Assembly: GCA_009693115.1 (NCBI GenBank)
Contig: SHXW01000005.1
Coordinates: 1 to 64,000, forward strand
Reading direction: 5' to 3'
DNA length: 64,000 bases
Source: Dehalococcoidia bacterium
GTDB taxonomy: Bacteria; Chloroflexota; Dehalococcoidia; Lucifugimonadales; Lucifugimonadaceae
Below are positions 35,099 through 45,654 of this stretch, one piece after another. Both the position numbers and the translations under genes were made by a program. Below the pieces are notes generated by a model. The model saw nothing but the letters and a program-made list of their open reading frames with translations, searched no databases and was not told the DNA's origin. Every line of letters begins with the position of its first letter. Within the stretch, counting starts at the first letter, position 1.

Positions 35099-35610
35099 AT
35101 TGCCGTCTCTCCCACTTTGAACCCATGCCAGCGATGCTGGGCATGGTAAGGGTTCTGCGGATGGCGCGGAGCCGGTCCGCATAGGCAGGAGGTCGGCCAG
35201 CCAGGCAGCGCGCCACGTCTCCCGCGTCTGTTGCGGTCGCTGAAGTTGGGGGCCGTCCCGACAGATCACGGAAACCGTTCTAAACCGTCAGGGGTGCCCT
35301 TAGTCTCCTGTGCGTGCGCGCTAAACCTGACGGCCTCCCCGGTGAGCCTTGTGTCTCGCTGCCTGCGGCGGCGGCGTCACCGCGCTGCTGGACCGCCCGC
35401 GGTGCCTTCAGTGTGGGCGGGCAGAGTGACGGCGTTGACGGACCTGGGCCTGCCGCCCCTGCCGGTCTGGGCCGGTTGCGCTCGCGCGTGCTCGGCACCC
35501 CACTCGCCGGGAGTCGCGTAGGCGGGTTGTCGCTGTGGGCGATGCTCCTCGCACTAGGGCCGGGGGTAGGCGCGGCGGCGTGCATTTGGCTGTAAGTTTG
35601 GCTGTAGTAG
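35099..35610. other. Intergenic region, no gene recognised
   Basis: About 510 bp between the small membrane protein and tRNA-Pro. Several open frames exist in this GC-rich DNA but none has a credible start or recognisable protein. Confidence 0.4.
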
Positions 35611-35645
35611 CCACAAAACAAAGGGCCGGAGAGTGACTCCGGCCC
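35611..35645 (-). terminator. Terminator of tRNA-Pro
   Basis: On the minus strand GGGCCGGAG pairs with CTCCGGCCC around a five-base loop and is followed by TTTGTTTTG. It lies 17 bases after the tRNA CCA end. The hairpin is nearly the same as that after the tRNA-Cys gene (52803). Confidence 0.85.
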
Positions 35646-35661
35646 TAGTTCAGTAGCAGTT

Positions 35662-36086
<425 letters not shown>

Positions 36087-37194
36087 TTGAAAGAGTTTTT
36101 CGCCCAGGCACAGGAACTCCGTCGCCGCATCTCGGAGACTGTGGGGCGTCTTTGACCTGCCCGCCGTAGAGAAGCGCACTCTTGCGCTGGATGTGGAATC
36201 GGTCGCGCCTGACTTCTGGAATGACGCTCGTCGCGCACAGGGGAAGATGCGCGAACTGGCATCTCTGAAGTCTCATGTGGAGGCGTGGCGCGGGGCGGAG
36301 CAGCAAGCGGCCTCCATTTCAGAACTCCTTGAGCTTTCGATCGCGGAGTCCGACGATTCCATCGCCGCCCAGTGCGCGCAGGACCTGGCCGCCCTGACCG
36401 CGAGGTTTGCAGAGCTGGAGTTTGACCTCCAGTTTTCCGGAGAGCACGACCGCCGACCCGCCCTGGTTTCCATCAAGCAGGGGGCTGGCGGTGTGGAGGC
36501 TCAGGACTGGGCGGAGATGCTTTTCAGGATGTACTGCCGGTGGGCCGAACGGCGCGGCTGGAAGTACGAAGTCCTGGACTACTCCGCGGGCGAGGAGGCG
36601 GGGATCAAGGCCGCCACCGTGAAGATAGACGGCGAATATGCCTACGGCTACACCCGGGGCGAACGCGGCGTGCACAGGCTGGTGCGGCTGTCACCGTTTG
36701 ACGGCGACCACCTCCGGCACACAAGTTTCGCCCTCGTGGAGGTGTTGCCCGAGCCGGACGAGCAGTCGGAGGTTTCCATACACCCCGACGACATCAAGTT
36801 CGAAGCGTTCCGGGCGGGCGGGCACGGCGGTCAGAACGTCCAGAAGGTTTCGACGGCCGTAAGGATCACGCACATCCCGACCGGAATCGTGGTCGCAGTG
36901 CAGAACGAGCGGTCGCAGGGGCAGAACAGGGACGTCGCCATGCGCATCCTCAAGGCGCGGTTGATTGATCTTGAAGCCCAGAAACGGGCCGATGAACGAA
37001 CCAAACTCAAGGGCGAGCATGTGTCTGCCGGTTTCGGCAGACAGGTGAGAAACTATGTGCTCCACCCGTACCACCTGGTCAAGGACACTCGCTCCGGGTA
37101 TGAGACATCTAACACGGGGGCAGTCCTGGACGGGGACATAGACGACATGCTCAAGGCAGGCCTGAGGGCGCAGGTGTCATCACCCGTGGGGTGA
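36087..37194 (+). CDS. prfB: Peptide chain release factor 2 with +1 programmed frameshift
   Basis: RF2 recognises UGA and UAA stops and releases the nascent protein. A first frame, TTG 36087 to TGA 36153-36155, encodes 22 residues starting (M)KEFFAQAQELRRR. It ends CTT TGA C, the classical prfB slip site, with GGGG three bases before CTT. Shifting +1 continues at GAC 36154 into the long frame, giving about 368 residues. The product has the SPF stop-codon-recognition motif near 202-204 and the GGQ catalytic motif near 247-249, close to the E. coli positions. Autoregulated by RF2 level. The TTG start is the least certain part. Confidence 0.93.
36144..36156 (+). promoter_or_regulatory. prfB programmed +1 frameshift site
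   Basis: GGGGCGTCTTTGAC: an internal anti-SD-pairing GGGG three bases before CTT, an in-frame TGA and a following C. This is the known RF2 autoregulation site: slow termination at UGA when RF2 is scarce allows the CUU-to-UUU slip. Confidence 0.92.
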
Positions 37195-37346
37195 ACACAT
37201 GGGCCCGCCCCAAACCTGCCGGTCAGCCGTGTTCGTATACAAGGACAGCCAATGTTTCAGGTGGCGTAGAGTACCGAAGGGCAAGCGGCCTGATAAGTCA
37301 GGCCCGAGCGGGCCGGTGCAGCCCGCACAAGAGAGGGCACGGAAAC

Positions 37347-39041
37347 ATGCGAAGGCTCCTGGTGATCCTGGTGACAACTCTTGCAGCCGGGCTCGTCGCG
37401 TCCTGCGGCGGCGGCGCAAAAGATACTCCAGCGCCAACCACAACCCCTCCTCCAGCGCGGGCCACGCCGCCGGGAATCGCTCCAGACCTCCAGAAGAAAA
37501 CTGGCGCACTCCCGGCTGGGACTGAACCGCCGACAGGCGGCACGCTCAGGCTCTTGTGGTCTGACCCTCCCACCCTTGACCCCGCTCTCGTGTCAGACAC
37601 GACTTCAGCCGGGATCATTGTCGAAGCCTTTAACGGCCTCGTGGCGCTGAACACGGATCTGCAGATCGTCCCGGAACTGGCCGAGTCGTGGACCATTTCG
37701 GGCGGCGGCACCATCTATGAGTTCAAGCTCCGCAAGGACATCAAGTTCTCCAACGGCGACCCCATCACAGCCAGCGACTTCAAGTATTCGCTGGAGCGGG
37801 CGCTGCACCCGGACACCGAGTCATCTGTCTCGGAGATATACCTCGGCGACATAGTGGGCGCCAAGGGTGTCATTGACGGCCGCGGCAAGGTGACGAATGT
37901 TGCGGGCATAGAGGCGGTGGACGACCGCACGCTGCGACTGACCATCGACTCCCCGAAGGCGTACTTCCTCGCCAAGCTGACCTACCCGACGGCCTTTGTG
38001 GTGAGCAAGCGGAATGTGACACAGAGCGGTCAGAAGTGGACCGAGAAACCGGTTTCAAGCGGCCCGTTCGTGATAAGCGAATACAAGATCGGCCAGCGCA
38101 TCACTCTGAGCCGCAATGACAGCTACTGGGGCCGGAAGCCGTACCTGGACAAGGTGGTGCTGAACCTTGCGGGCGGCCAGGCCATGGCCATGTATGAGAA
38201 CGACGAGGTTGACTTGACAGGTGTGGGCCTCGCGGACCTCGAACGCGTGCAGGACCCTTCCGAACCGCTGAACAAGGACCTGGTCACCATCCCGCCGAGC
38301 TTCAGCATCTCGTACGTTGGCTTCCACATCTCCAAGCCTCCGTTTGATGACCCCAAGTTCCGCCAGGCGTTGAACCACGCCGTGAACAAGGAGCTCATCG
38401 CCGAGCAGGTGTACTCGAACCTTGTCATCCCGGCATACGGGATAATCCCGCCGAACTTCCCAGGGTTTTCGGACAAGACCCAGGGCCTGAAGTTCGATCC
38501 AGACAAAGCGAAGCAACTCCTCTCGGAATCCAAATACGCAGACAAGGCCACACGCCCGCGCATCATCGTCACCATCCCCGGCACCGGCGGTTCGCCGTCG
38601 CTCGACATAGAGGTCCTAGCGGATATGTGGAAGCGTGTGCTGGATGTAGACATTGAAATACAGCAGGTGGAGTGGGCGACCTACCTCCAGGACCTCAACC
38701 GCAGACGGCTGCAGGTATGGGGCGGCCTGGGCTGGGAGGCCGATTACCCGGACCCCCAGGACTTTATTGACATCCTCTTCTACTCCGAAAGCGCGGGGAA
38801 CCACGGCCTTTACAAAGACGCTCTCGTTGACGCCAATGTGCTGGCAGCGCGGACCGAACAGGACGTGAGGAAGCGAGTGCAGCTTTACAACGAGGCGGAA
38901 CAGAGAATCCTGAACAGCGCGGCATGGCTCCCGCTCTGGTTCGACACTGACAGCAAGGCCCTCATCAAGCCGTGGGTGAAGAACTACAGGTTCACGCCGA
39001 TCATCGTCGAGAAGTACAGGGACGTTTACATCCTGAAATAG
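37347..39041 (+). CDS. ABC transporter peptide/nickel-type substrate-binding lipoprotein
   Basis: A 564-residue family 5 extracellular solute-binding protein. The signal peptide ends LVASC (lipobox near residue 20), followed by a Thr/Pro/Ala linker. The mature domain shows LWSDPPTLDPALVSD, VPELAESWTIS, YEFKLRKDIKFSNGDPITASDFKYSLERAL, SSGPFVISEY and RQALNHAVNKE, all typical of DppA/OppA. It binds oligopeptides or similar ligands and hands them to the permeases at 39205 and 40143. The ATG at 37347 is set by the signal peptide; the frame extends to 37191. A strong hairpin follows before the permease genes. Confidence 0.92.
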   Translation: MRRLLVILVTTLAAGLVASCGGGAKDTPAPTTTPPPARATPPGIAPDLQKKTGALPAGTEPPTGGTLRLLWSDPPTLDPALVSDTTSAGIIVEAFNGLVALNTDLQIVPELAESWTISGGGTIYEFKLRKDIKFSNGDPITASDFKYSLERALHPDTESSVSEIYLGDIVGAKGVIDGRGKVTNVAGIEAVDDRTLRLTIDSPKAYFLAKLTYPTAFVVSKRNVTQSGQKWTEKPVSSGPFVISEYKIGQRITLSRNDSYWGRKPYLDKVVLNLAGGQAMAMYENDEVDLTGVGLADLERVQDPSEPLNKDLVTIPPSFSISYVGFHISKPPFDDPKFRQALNHAVNKELIAEQVYSNLVIPAYGIIPPNFPGFSDKTQGLKFDPDKAKQLLSESKYADKATRPRIIVTIPGTGGSPSLDIEVLADMWKRVLDVDIEIQQVEWATYLQDLNRRRLQVWGGLGWEADYPDPQDFIDILFYSESAGNHGLYKDALVDANVLAARTEQDVRKRVQLYNEAEQRILNSAAWLPLWFDTDSKALIKPWVKNYRFTPIIVEKYRDVYILK

Positions 39042-39102
39042 GTCGCGGCCCCGATCCATGCTGGCCGGGCCGCCGACCGGGAACCGGGGCGACAGTGACT
39101 TC

Positions 39103-39126
39103 AGGGGCGATGCACGCATCGCCCCT
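39103..39126. terminator. Hairpin between binding-protein and permease genes
   Basis: AGGGGCGATG and CATCGCCCCT form a perfect 10-bp stem around CACG, without a T-run. Hairpins here commonly stabilise binding-protein mRNA or partially terminate so that permeases are made in smaller amounts. Confidence 0.6.
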
Positions 39127-39204
39127 GCGTTGTTCCGGCCGCGGCGTGTGTTTAAGTCGCAGACACCCTTGACATCAGCGGCTTTTCGCTGGAAAGTCCC
39201 TCGC

Positions 39205-40134
39205 ATGCTGGCATACATCGCGCGCCGTCTGCTGTGGACGCCGTTTCTTCTGATATTCGTTTCGCTCTTTGTCTTCACCCTCGGCCTCTACGGGCCGGGG
39301 GACCCGGTCGAGGTGCGGCTGGGCCAGAACTACACGCCCGAACGCGCCGAACGCCTGCGCGATCAACTCGGCCTGAACGACTCCTTCTTCACGCAGTACG
39401 TCCGCTATGTCAGCAATGCTCTCAAGGGTGATTTCGGGGAGAGTCTCAGGTTTCAGGGCCAGAAGGTCACGCAGATCCTCGGCCCCAAGATATGGGTCAG
39501 CGTCCAACTGAACGTGATTGCCTTCGCCATCAGCCTGGGGGTCGGCCTGCCGCTCGGCTTTTACGTGGCGAAGAGGCAGGGTTCCTGGCAGGATCCGGTG
39601 GTCGTGCTCACAGCCCTGGTTCTTTATGCGCTGCCCGTGTTTATTACTGCGCCGTTCCTGGTCTGGATATTCGCCCTTGAGCTTCACTGGGTGCCCACGG
39701 CAGGGTGGGGCGGGTTCCTGGACAAGCGCATCATCCTCCCGGCGGTAGTGATCGGGATACCGGGGATAGCCGTGTTCGTCAGGCTGATGCGGGCCAGCAC
39801 ACTGGACATACTGGGCCAGGACTACATCCGCACGGCGAGGGCCAAGGGCCTGTCTGAGTTCACGGTGAACGCACGCCACACCGGGCGCAACGCGCTCCTG
39901 CCGATAGTGACGGTGACGTTCTTTTCACTCGCCGGCCTGCTGGGCGGCGCTTTGGTCGTCGAACTGATTTTCGGAGTGCCGGGCGTCGGCAGGTTGTCGC
40001 TCGAGGCAATAACCGCGCGCGACTACAACGTAGTGATGGCGCTGACGATCATGGGCGCCACGGCTCTCGTCGTGGCCAACCTGCTCATGGACATCGCGTA
40101 CACGGTGGTTGACCCGCGGATCAGGCTGCAATAG
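39205..40134 (+). CDS. ABC transporter permease (DppB/OppB type)
   Basis: A 309-residue inner-membrane permease with six transmembrane segments. N-terminal MLAYIARRLLWTPFLLIFVS is typical of DppB; RAEGL-type EAA loop appears as DYIRTARAKGLSEFTVNARH; the end motif DIAYTVVDPRIRL is diagnostic. The ATG at 39205 is chosen from the family start; the frame is open from 39058. The stop is 8 bp before the second permease start, so they are co-translated. No ATP-binding subunits are in the window, so they must be elsewhere. Confidence 0.92.
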   Translation: MLAYIARRLLWTPFLLIFVSLFVFTLGLYGPGDPVEVRLGQNYTPERAERLRDQLGLNDSFFTQYVRYVSNALKGDFGESLRFQGQKVTQILGPKIWVSVQLNVIAFAISLGVGLPLGFYVAKRQGSWQDPVVVLTALVLYALPVFITAPFLVWIFALELHWVPTAGWGGFLDKRIILPAVVIGIPGIAVFVRLMRASTLDILGQDYIRTARAKGLSEFTVNARHTGRNALLPIVTVTFFSLAGLLGGALVVELIFGVPGVGRLSLEAITARDYNVVMALTIMGATALVVANLLMDIAYTVVDPRIRLQ

Positions 40135-40142
40135 GCGGATAG

Positions 40143-41129
40143 ATGACAGAGGCGGCGGCGACAATACCTGCATCAGGCCGGACGGCAAAGGGCGATGGCC
40201 CGCTCGCGGTCGCATGGCGGCGCCTGAAAAAGAAGCGCCTGGCGATGGCCGCGGTGGTGATCCTCGTCATCCTGTATGCCGCCGGGATATTCGCGCCGCT
40301 CGTCGCCACGCACCACTACGCCCAGACTGACCTGACGCAGACGCAGAAGGCGCCGAGCGGCAAACACTGGTTCGGCACGGACCGGCTGGGCCGCGACCTC
40401 TACTCACGCGTTCTGTACAGCGTCCAGACGACGGCGATCATCACCATCATCACCGTGCTTTCGGGCAGCCTTGTTCTGGGCGTGTCTCTGGGCCTGGTCG
40501 GAGGATATTTCCGCGGCTGGATAGACACCGTCCTGTCCCGCGTGGGAGAGCTGATCTCTTCATTCCCAGACATATTGTTGATACTGCTTCTGGCGGCGAC
40601 TCTCAGGCCGCGCTTCCTGGGAATCGCACGCTGGGTGGAGGACACATGGGGCTTGAAGGGCATGGTGGCATCAGGCGTGGTGGACTTCGTGATGCTGGCG
40701 GTCGTGTTCCTGCCAATGAGCTGGTTCGGCACGTTCAGGCTGGTGCGCGGACAGGTCCTGGCAGTGCGCGAAGCTGATTTTGTTCAAGCCGCGAAGGCCA
40801 CCGGCGCGTCCACCAGGCGCGTGCTGTTCACACACGTCCTGCCGAACGTCATAGGCCCGATCATCGTGTCGGCGTCGTTCGGGGTGGGCGCGATAGCCGG
40901 TTCCGAGGCGCTGTTGAGCTTCATCGGCCTGGGCGTGCAACCGCCGCGCCCGAGCCTGGGCACGATGCTGTCTGACGTGAACCTGCGCTCTTCGGGGGCC
41001 GGGGTGTCAATACTGCGGGATCACCCGGAACAGCTGATATTCCCAGCGCTTGCCGTCTGGCTGTTCATCTTCTGCTGGAGCCTCCTCGGAGACGCGCTGA
41101 CGGACGTCTTCAACCCGAAGTCAAAATAG
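40143..41129 (+). CDS. ABC transporter permease (DppC/OppC type)
   Basis: A 328-residue permease partner. The cytoplasmic N-terminus leads to the first membrane segment (AMAAVVILVILYAAG), then the family motif HWFGTDRLGRDLYSRVLY. The EAA loop is READFVQAAKATGASTRRVLFTHVLPN, which contacts the ATPase. The C-terminus has GDALTDVFNPK. It forms a heterodimeric channel with the upstream DppB-like protein for peptides or related compounds. Confidence 0.92.
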   Translation: MTEAAATIPASGRTAKGDGPLAVAWRRLKKKRLAMAAVVILVILYAAGIFAPLVATHHYAQTDLTQTQKAPSGKHWFGTDRLGRDLYSRVLYSVQTTAIITIITVLSGSLVLGVSLGLVGGYFRGWIDTVLSRVGELISSFPDILLILLLAATLRPRFLGIARWVEDTWGLKGMVASGVVDFVMLAVVFLPMSWFGTFRLVRGQVLAVREADFVQAAKATGASTRRVLFTHVLPNVIGPIIVSASFGVGAIAGSEALLSFIGLGVQPPRPSLGTMLSDVNLRSSGAGVSILRDHPEQLIFPALAVWLFIFCWSLLGDALTDVFNPKSK

Positions 41130-41164
41130 GCTCCTCTGGCCCTCCCGCCACGGGTAACAGGCGC

Positions 41165-42253
41165 TCAGCGCAAGGGCGGGGGCGTGCCGCGGCGGTCCGC
41201 CATGGTGCGCGGCATGAGGTCATGGCGGGTCTCGTGTCCGTCGAAGAAGCGCTTCAACTCACCAACCATGAGTTCGAAGAAGCGTGTGCGCGAACGCTCC
41301 GTGACGCCGGCGATGTGGGGTGTCAGGAATACGTTCTCCATGTGGCGCACCGGCGAGTCCTGCGGCACCGGCTCGGGGTTGAACACGTCCAGACAGGCGA
41401 CGACGTCCTTTTTCTGGAGGCGCTCGATCAGGGCGTCCGTCTGCATGATCGCCCCGCGGGAGACATTGACGAAGACGGCGCCCGGCCTGAGCAACCCGAA
41501 CTCGCGACGGCCGAGCATGCCCTTCGTCGCTGGCGTGAGAGGCGCGAGGCAGACGACCACATCCGGCAGGGAGAGGGCCATGTCGAGAGATGTCAGCGTA
41601 AAGCCGTATATGTCCGCAACTTCCCTCGGGATGTACGGGTCATGGACCAGCACCGTGCAACCGAACGGCTTGAGGTATTCGAGGAGCCTCCTCCCGATGT
41701 GGCCGCAGCCGATCAGACCCACGGTCTTGCCTGTGAGTTCGCCACGGAGGAAGCCGGGGTCGGCCCTGCGCTCCGCTTCATCTGCCCACCAGCCTCCGGC
41801 GATGATCTTCCGGAAATGCGCCCCGGCGTTTCGGAGGCCGATCATCATCATGGCGAGCGCCCACTCGGAGACCGGGTATGAGGATCCGTGGGTGGTGTCC
41901 AGAACCTTGACGCCGCGGGCGGCCGCGGCTTCCACGTCGATGCGCTGCGCGAAGCGGTCACCTTCGAGTTCACCGATCACCCTGAGCCGGTGCGCGGCGG
42001 CCAGCACGCGGTCTGTCACGCGCGGAGAGCCGTGGCAAACGATGAGGGCGTCCGACCTCTGGCAGAGAGCGGTGAACCGGGCATCCACATCAGGGCTGAC
42101 AACTGGCGGCGCGTCCCACGAGGACGCCTCGTTGAACTCCTCCCAGTGGAAGTCAGCAAATGCGTTGAGCCTCGCCATGTCCGCGGCGCCGAGGTAGATG
42201 TCTCGGACTTCACGGTTGCTCGCGAGTGAGACGAGGGGTCTTGTTGCTGGCAT
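41165..42253 (-). CDS. D-isomer-specific 2-hydroxyacid dehydrogenase
   Basis: A 362-residue NAD-dependent dehydrogenase reducing 2-keto acids to D-2-hydroxy acids. The Rossmann loop is GLIGCGHIGRRLLEYL; catalytic residues are the Arg in NVSRGAIM, the Glu in DVFNPEPV and the His in FLTPHIAG. It resembles phosphoglycerate dehydrogenase-like and hydroxypyruvate reductase-like members but lacks an ACT domain, so serine synthesis is not implied. Convergent with the ABC operon; no nearby partner defines its substrate. Confidence 0.9.
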   Translation of the reverse strand: MPATRPLVSLASNREVRDIYLGAADMARLNAFADFHWEEFNEASSWDAPPVVSPDVDARFTALCQRSDALIVCHGSPRVTDRVLAAAHRLRVIGELEGDRFAQRIDVEAAAARGVKVLDTTHGSSYPVSEWALAMMMIGLRNAGAHFRKIIAGGWWADEAERRADPGFLRGELTGKTVGLIGCGHIGRRLLEYLKPFGCTVLVHDPYIPREVADIYGFTLTSLDMALSLPDVVVCLAPLTPATKGMLGRREFGLLRPGAVFVNVSRGAIMQTDALIERLQKKDVVACLDVFNPEPVPQDSPVRHMENVFLTPHIAGVTERSRTRFFELMVGELKRFFDGHETRHDLMPRTMADRRGTPPPLR

Positions 42254-42452
42254 GTGAGACGGGACGCTCCTTGTCTGTATGGTGCGGGCGGCATCCGGAC
42301 GGTTGCCGGACGGGGTTGGTGGATAGTGGATACAGGCTCGCGCAAGGCGGGGCCTGTGGCTACGGCGCAGCGCCGGTTTGTTAGGATGGCCCGACTGGCC
42401 TGATCACGTTCCGCAGGGCTGTTGGTTCATAGCGCAGTCTGGAGCCTTCTCC

Positions 42453-44066
42453 ATGAGTTTCTTCAAGTCACGGCGTTCATCAGTGGTGGCGCGCCGGGGC
42501 GTAGTCGCCACGAGCCAGCCCCTTGCCGCCCAGGCGGGGCTGAAGATGCTCATGGACGGCGGCAACGCCGTTGACGCCGCGGTGGCCGCTGCGGCCGCGC
42601 TGAACGTCGTCGAGCCCGGCTCGACGGGTATCGGCGGAGACATGTTCGCGCTGATCTGGTCCAGCGGTGAAAAGAAGGTCATCGCGCTCAACGGCTCGGG
42701 CCGGTCGGGCGCGGCGGCGAACGTCGATGACGTGCGCAAGCGCGGCTACAAGGCAATCCCCAAGACCGGCAAGGACGCTGCCCTGTCCGTATCTGTGCCG
42801 GGTACGGTTGACGGCTGGGACACCGCACTCAAGGTCTGCGGCAGGATGACGCTGAAAGAGACGCTCCAGCCGGCGATTGACTTCGCCATCAACGGGTATG
42901 GCGTGTCCGACATCATTGGCAACCGCTGGTCCCAGGTGGAGGCCAAGCTCAATGAGAGGCCGTCTGGCAAGGAGATGCTCCTGGACGGACGCGCCCCGCG
43001 CTACGGCGAGGTGATGAAACTACCGACACTCGGCAAGACGCTCCAGATGATCGCAGAAGGTGGCCGGGACGCCTTCTACAAGGGCAAGGTCGCCTCGGCG
43101 ATCGCTGGTTTCGTACAGAAGGAGGGCGGCTGGCTCACGACCAAGGACCTGGCCGCGCACCACTCCGACTGGGACAAGCCGATTTCGACCAAGTACCGGG
43201 ACACGACGGTGTGGGAGTGCCCGCCGAACGGCCAGGGAATCGCTGCGCTCGTGGCCTTGAATATCGCGGAAGGGTTTGACATCGCCGACATGGGCTTCCA
43301 GTCTGCCGACACCTATCACCACCTGATCGAGTCCATGCGCCTGGGCTTCGCCGACGCCTTGCAATACGTGGCGGACCCGCGAGCGGCGGAGGTACCGATA
43401 GGCCCGCTGCTTTCCAAGCAGTACGCGAAGCGCCGGCGCGGTCTGATCCGGCGCAGCGCTGCCATGCCGGAGGTGTCCTACGGGGATCCCATGGGCGGCG
43501 CTGACACGGTGTATGTGACCGCCGTGGACGGCGAAGGCAACGCCTGCTCTCTCATCAACTCGCTTTATGAAGGGTTCGGGTCGGGGCTGGTGGTGCCCGG
43601 GTACGGGATCGCGCTCCAGAACCGTGGCTCGCTGTTCTCCTTCGACCCCAAGCACCCGAACTATCTTGAAGGGAACAAGCGGCCCTATCACACGATCATC
43701 CCGGCGATGGCGACGCGGGACAACGAGATGTGGCTTTCCTTCGGGGTCATGGGCGGGTTCCAGCAGCCGCAGGGTCACATGCAGGTAATCGTGAACATGG
43801 TGGACTTCAAACTGGACTCGCAGCAGGCGTTGGACGCGCTGCGGTTCCGGGTGGACGTGGAAGGGACGGGGACGGTCGTCCTCGAAGAGGATGTGGCGGA
43901 CGATATCGTGAAGGAACTGAAACGCCGGGGCCACAAGGTGCAGCTGGTGTCGGGCTACGAACGGTCCGGCATGGGCGGCGGACAGGTGATTTCACGCGAC
44001 CCGGAGACGGGTGTGCTGACCGGGGGCTCGGAGCCGCGCAAGGATGGCGCCGCCGTGGGGTGGTAG
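42453..44066 (+). CDS. Gamma-glutamyltransferase family protein (YwrD-like)
   Basis: An N-terminal nucleophile hydrolase of 537 residues that splits itself into two subunits. The large-subunit start ARRGVVATSQPLAAQAG and LDGGNAVDAAVAAAAALNV-type block are typical. The likely cleavage/nucleophile residue is T352 in GGADTVYVTAVD; QNRGSLFSF and GVMGGFQQPQGH follow in the small subunit. No signal peptide, so it is probably intracellular, like YwrD-type enzymes with amidase or acylase activity rather than classical glutathione hydrolysis. GGAG precedes ATG 42453. Confidence 0.9.
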   Translation: MSFFKSRRSSVVARRGVVATSQPLAAQAGLKMLMDGGNAVDAAVAAAAALNVVEPGSTGIGGDMFALIWSSGEKKVIALNGSGRSGAAANVDDVRKRGYKAIPKTGKDAALSVSVPGTVDGWDTALKVCGRMTLKETLQPAIDFAINGYGVSDIIGNRWSQVEAKLNERPSGKEMLLDGRAPRYGEVMKLPTLGKTLQMIAEGGRDAFYKGKVASAIAGFVQKEGGWLTTKDLAAHHSDWDKPISTKYRDTTVWECPPNGQGIAALVALNIAEGFDIADMGFQSADTYHHLIESMRLGFADALQYVADPRAAEVPIGPLLSKQYAKRRRGLIRRSAAMPEVSYGDPMGGADTVYVTAVDGEGNACSLINSLYEGFGSGLVVPGYGIALQNRGSLFSFDPKHPNYLEGNKRPYHTIIPAMATRDNEMWLSFGVMGGFQQPQGHMQVIVNMVDFKLDSQQALDALRFRVDVEGTGTVVLEEDVADDIVKELKRRGHKVQLVSGYERSGMGGGQVISRDPETGVLTGGSEPRKDGAAVGW

Positions 44067-44244
44067 TTAGGGAAACACCTTGAACGCGCCCTCACGGCCT
44101 GCTTCAGGAGCGCTCTTTGGGAGAGCAGCGCGGCGAACTCGGGGCAAACTCAAGTTCACACTTGGCCCGGTGGTAGGATTACCGCCGTCCCGGCCTTCGG
44201 CAACTAACCGCTGACCATTCGGACTGGACGATCAGGAGAAACAC

Positions 44245-45408
44245 TTGGGCAAGATCAACGTAGCTATCGTCGGCCTTGGGAACTGCGCATCGTCGCTGGT
44301 TCAGGGCGTTTACAAGTACGCTGAGGTTGCCCCGGACGCGCAGGTCCCCGGCATCATGCGCCCGGTGCTGGGCGGCTATCACGTGGGCGACATCAATATC
44401 GTCGCCGCCTTCGACGTTGACAAAGAGAAGGTCGGGAAGGACATAGGCACGGCGATCTGGGCCGGGCAGAACAATACGGTCAAGTTCCACGATGTGCCGA
44501 AGATGGGCATCAAGGTTGACCGGGGGATGACACACGACGGACTGGGCAAGTACCTGTCCGAGGTCATCGTGAAGGCGGACCCGCCAACCGCGGACATCGT
44601 GGGCATCTTGCGCGAGCGCAAGGTGGACGTGGTCATCAGCTACCTGCCCGTTGGCTCGAAAGAAGCCACGCACTGGTATGTGGAGCAGGTGTTGGCCGCA
44701 GGGTGCGCTTTCGTGAACTGCATCCCGGAGTTCATCGCCGGGGACCAGACGGGTTACTGGCCAAAGCGGTTCAAGGACAAGGGTGTCCCGATCGTCGGCG
44801 ACGACATCAAGTCGCAGGTGGGAGCGACGATCGTCCACCGCATGTTGACGCGCCTCTGGGGAGACCGCGGAGTGCGCCTGGACCGGACGTACCAGTTGAA
44901 CTTCGGTGGAAACACTGACTTCCTGAACATGCTGGAACGGGAACGGCTGACTTCCAAGAAGATCTCCAAGACGAACTCGGTCAAGTCCCAGATGGACCGG
45001 GAGATAGAAAAGCAGAACATCCACATCGGCCCGAGCGATTTTGTGCCGTGGCTTCAAGACCGCAAATGGGCATACATACGCATGGAGGGCACTTCCTTCG
45101 GCGATGTGCCGTTGAACCTGGAGCTGAAGCTGGAGGTCCACGATAGCCCGAACTCGGCCGGAGTCGTGATAGACGCGATCAGGTGCGCCAAGCTCGGGTT
45201 GGACCGGAACATCGCTGGGCCGCTCGAAGAGGCGTCGGCGTACTTCATGAAGTCACCGCCGAAGCAGTTCAGAGACGACGTGGCCCGGAACCGGCTTGAT
45301 GAGTGGATCGAGAAGAACTCTTCAGCCAGCGGCACGAGACCGGCTCCCGTGAAGGCGGCAAAGACGGCGGCCAGAACGGTCAGAAAGCCAAAGGCGAAGC
45401 AGGTCTGA
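44245..45408 (+). CDS. ino1: Inositol-3-phosphate synthase
   Basis: NAD-dependent enzyme of 387 residues converting glucose 6-phosphate to myo-inositol 3-phosphate. The dinucleotide motif is [15 protein letters not shown]; family blocks are [55 protein letters not shown] and SKTNSVKSQ, plus [14 protein letters not shown] near the end. This is the shorter actinobacterial/archaeal type. The TTG at 44245 has AGGAG six bases upstream. The C-terminus carries a basic Ala/Lys tail. It probably supplies inositol phosphate to the downstream lipid enzymes. Confidence 0.95.
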   Translation: MGKINVAIVGLGNCASSLVQGVYKYAEVAPDAQVPGIMRPVLGGYHVGDINIVAAFDVDKEKVGKDIGTAIWAGQNNTVKFHDVPKMGIKVDRGMTHDGLGKYLSEVIVKADPPTADIVGILRERKVDVVISYLPVGSKEATHWYVEQVLAAGCAFVNCIPEFIAGDQTGYWPKRFKDKGVPIVGDDIKSQVGATIVHRMLTRLWGDRGVRLDRTYQLNFGGNTDFLNMLERERLTSKKISKTNSVKSQMDREIEKQNIHIGPSDFVPWLQDRKWAYIRMEGTSFGDVPLNLELKLEVHDSPNSAGVVIDAIRCAKLGLDRNIAGPLEEASAYFMKSPPKQFRDDVARNRLDEWIEKNSSASGTRPAPVKAAKTAARTVRKPKAKQV

Positions 45409-45654
45409 AACAGAGCGTGTCATGCTGAATTTGTCCCAGCATCGCTCGCTTACCCATCGCCATGCGCAGAGACGGTGTCCGGCCATCCTGGGCGAATTGC
45501 GCGAACACGCGGGCGTGGTTCACCCTGCGGGAGACGGTATTTCAGGCGGTCTGGGGTACGTGGGCTGAGGGATGGGCTCGGCCTGAAAGACGACAAGGGT
45601 GGAGCTTGACCAGCTTGTGAGGACGGGGCCGGAACCCCACCGTGGAGGTTGGAT

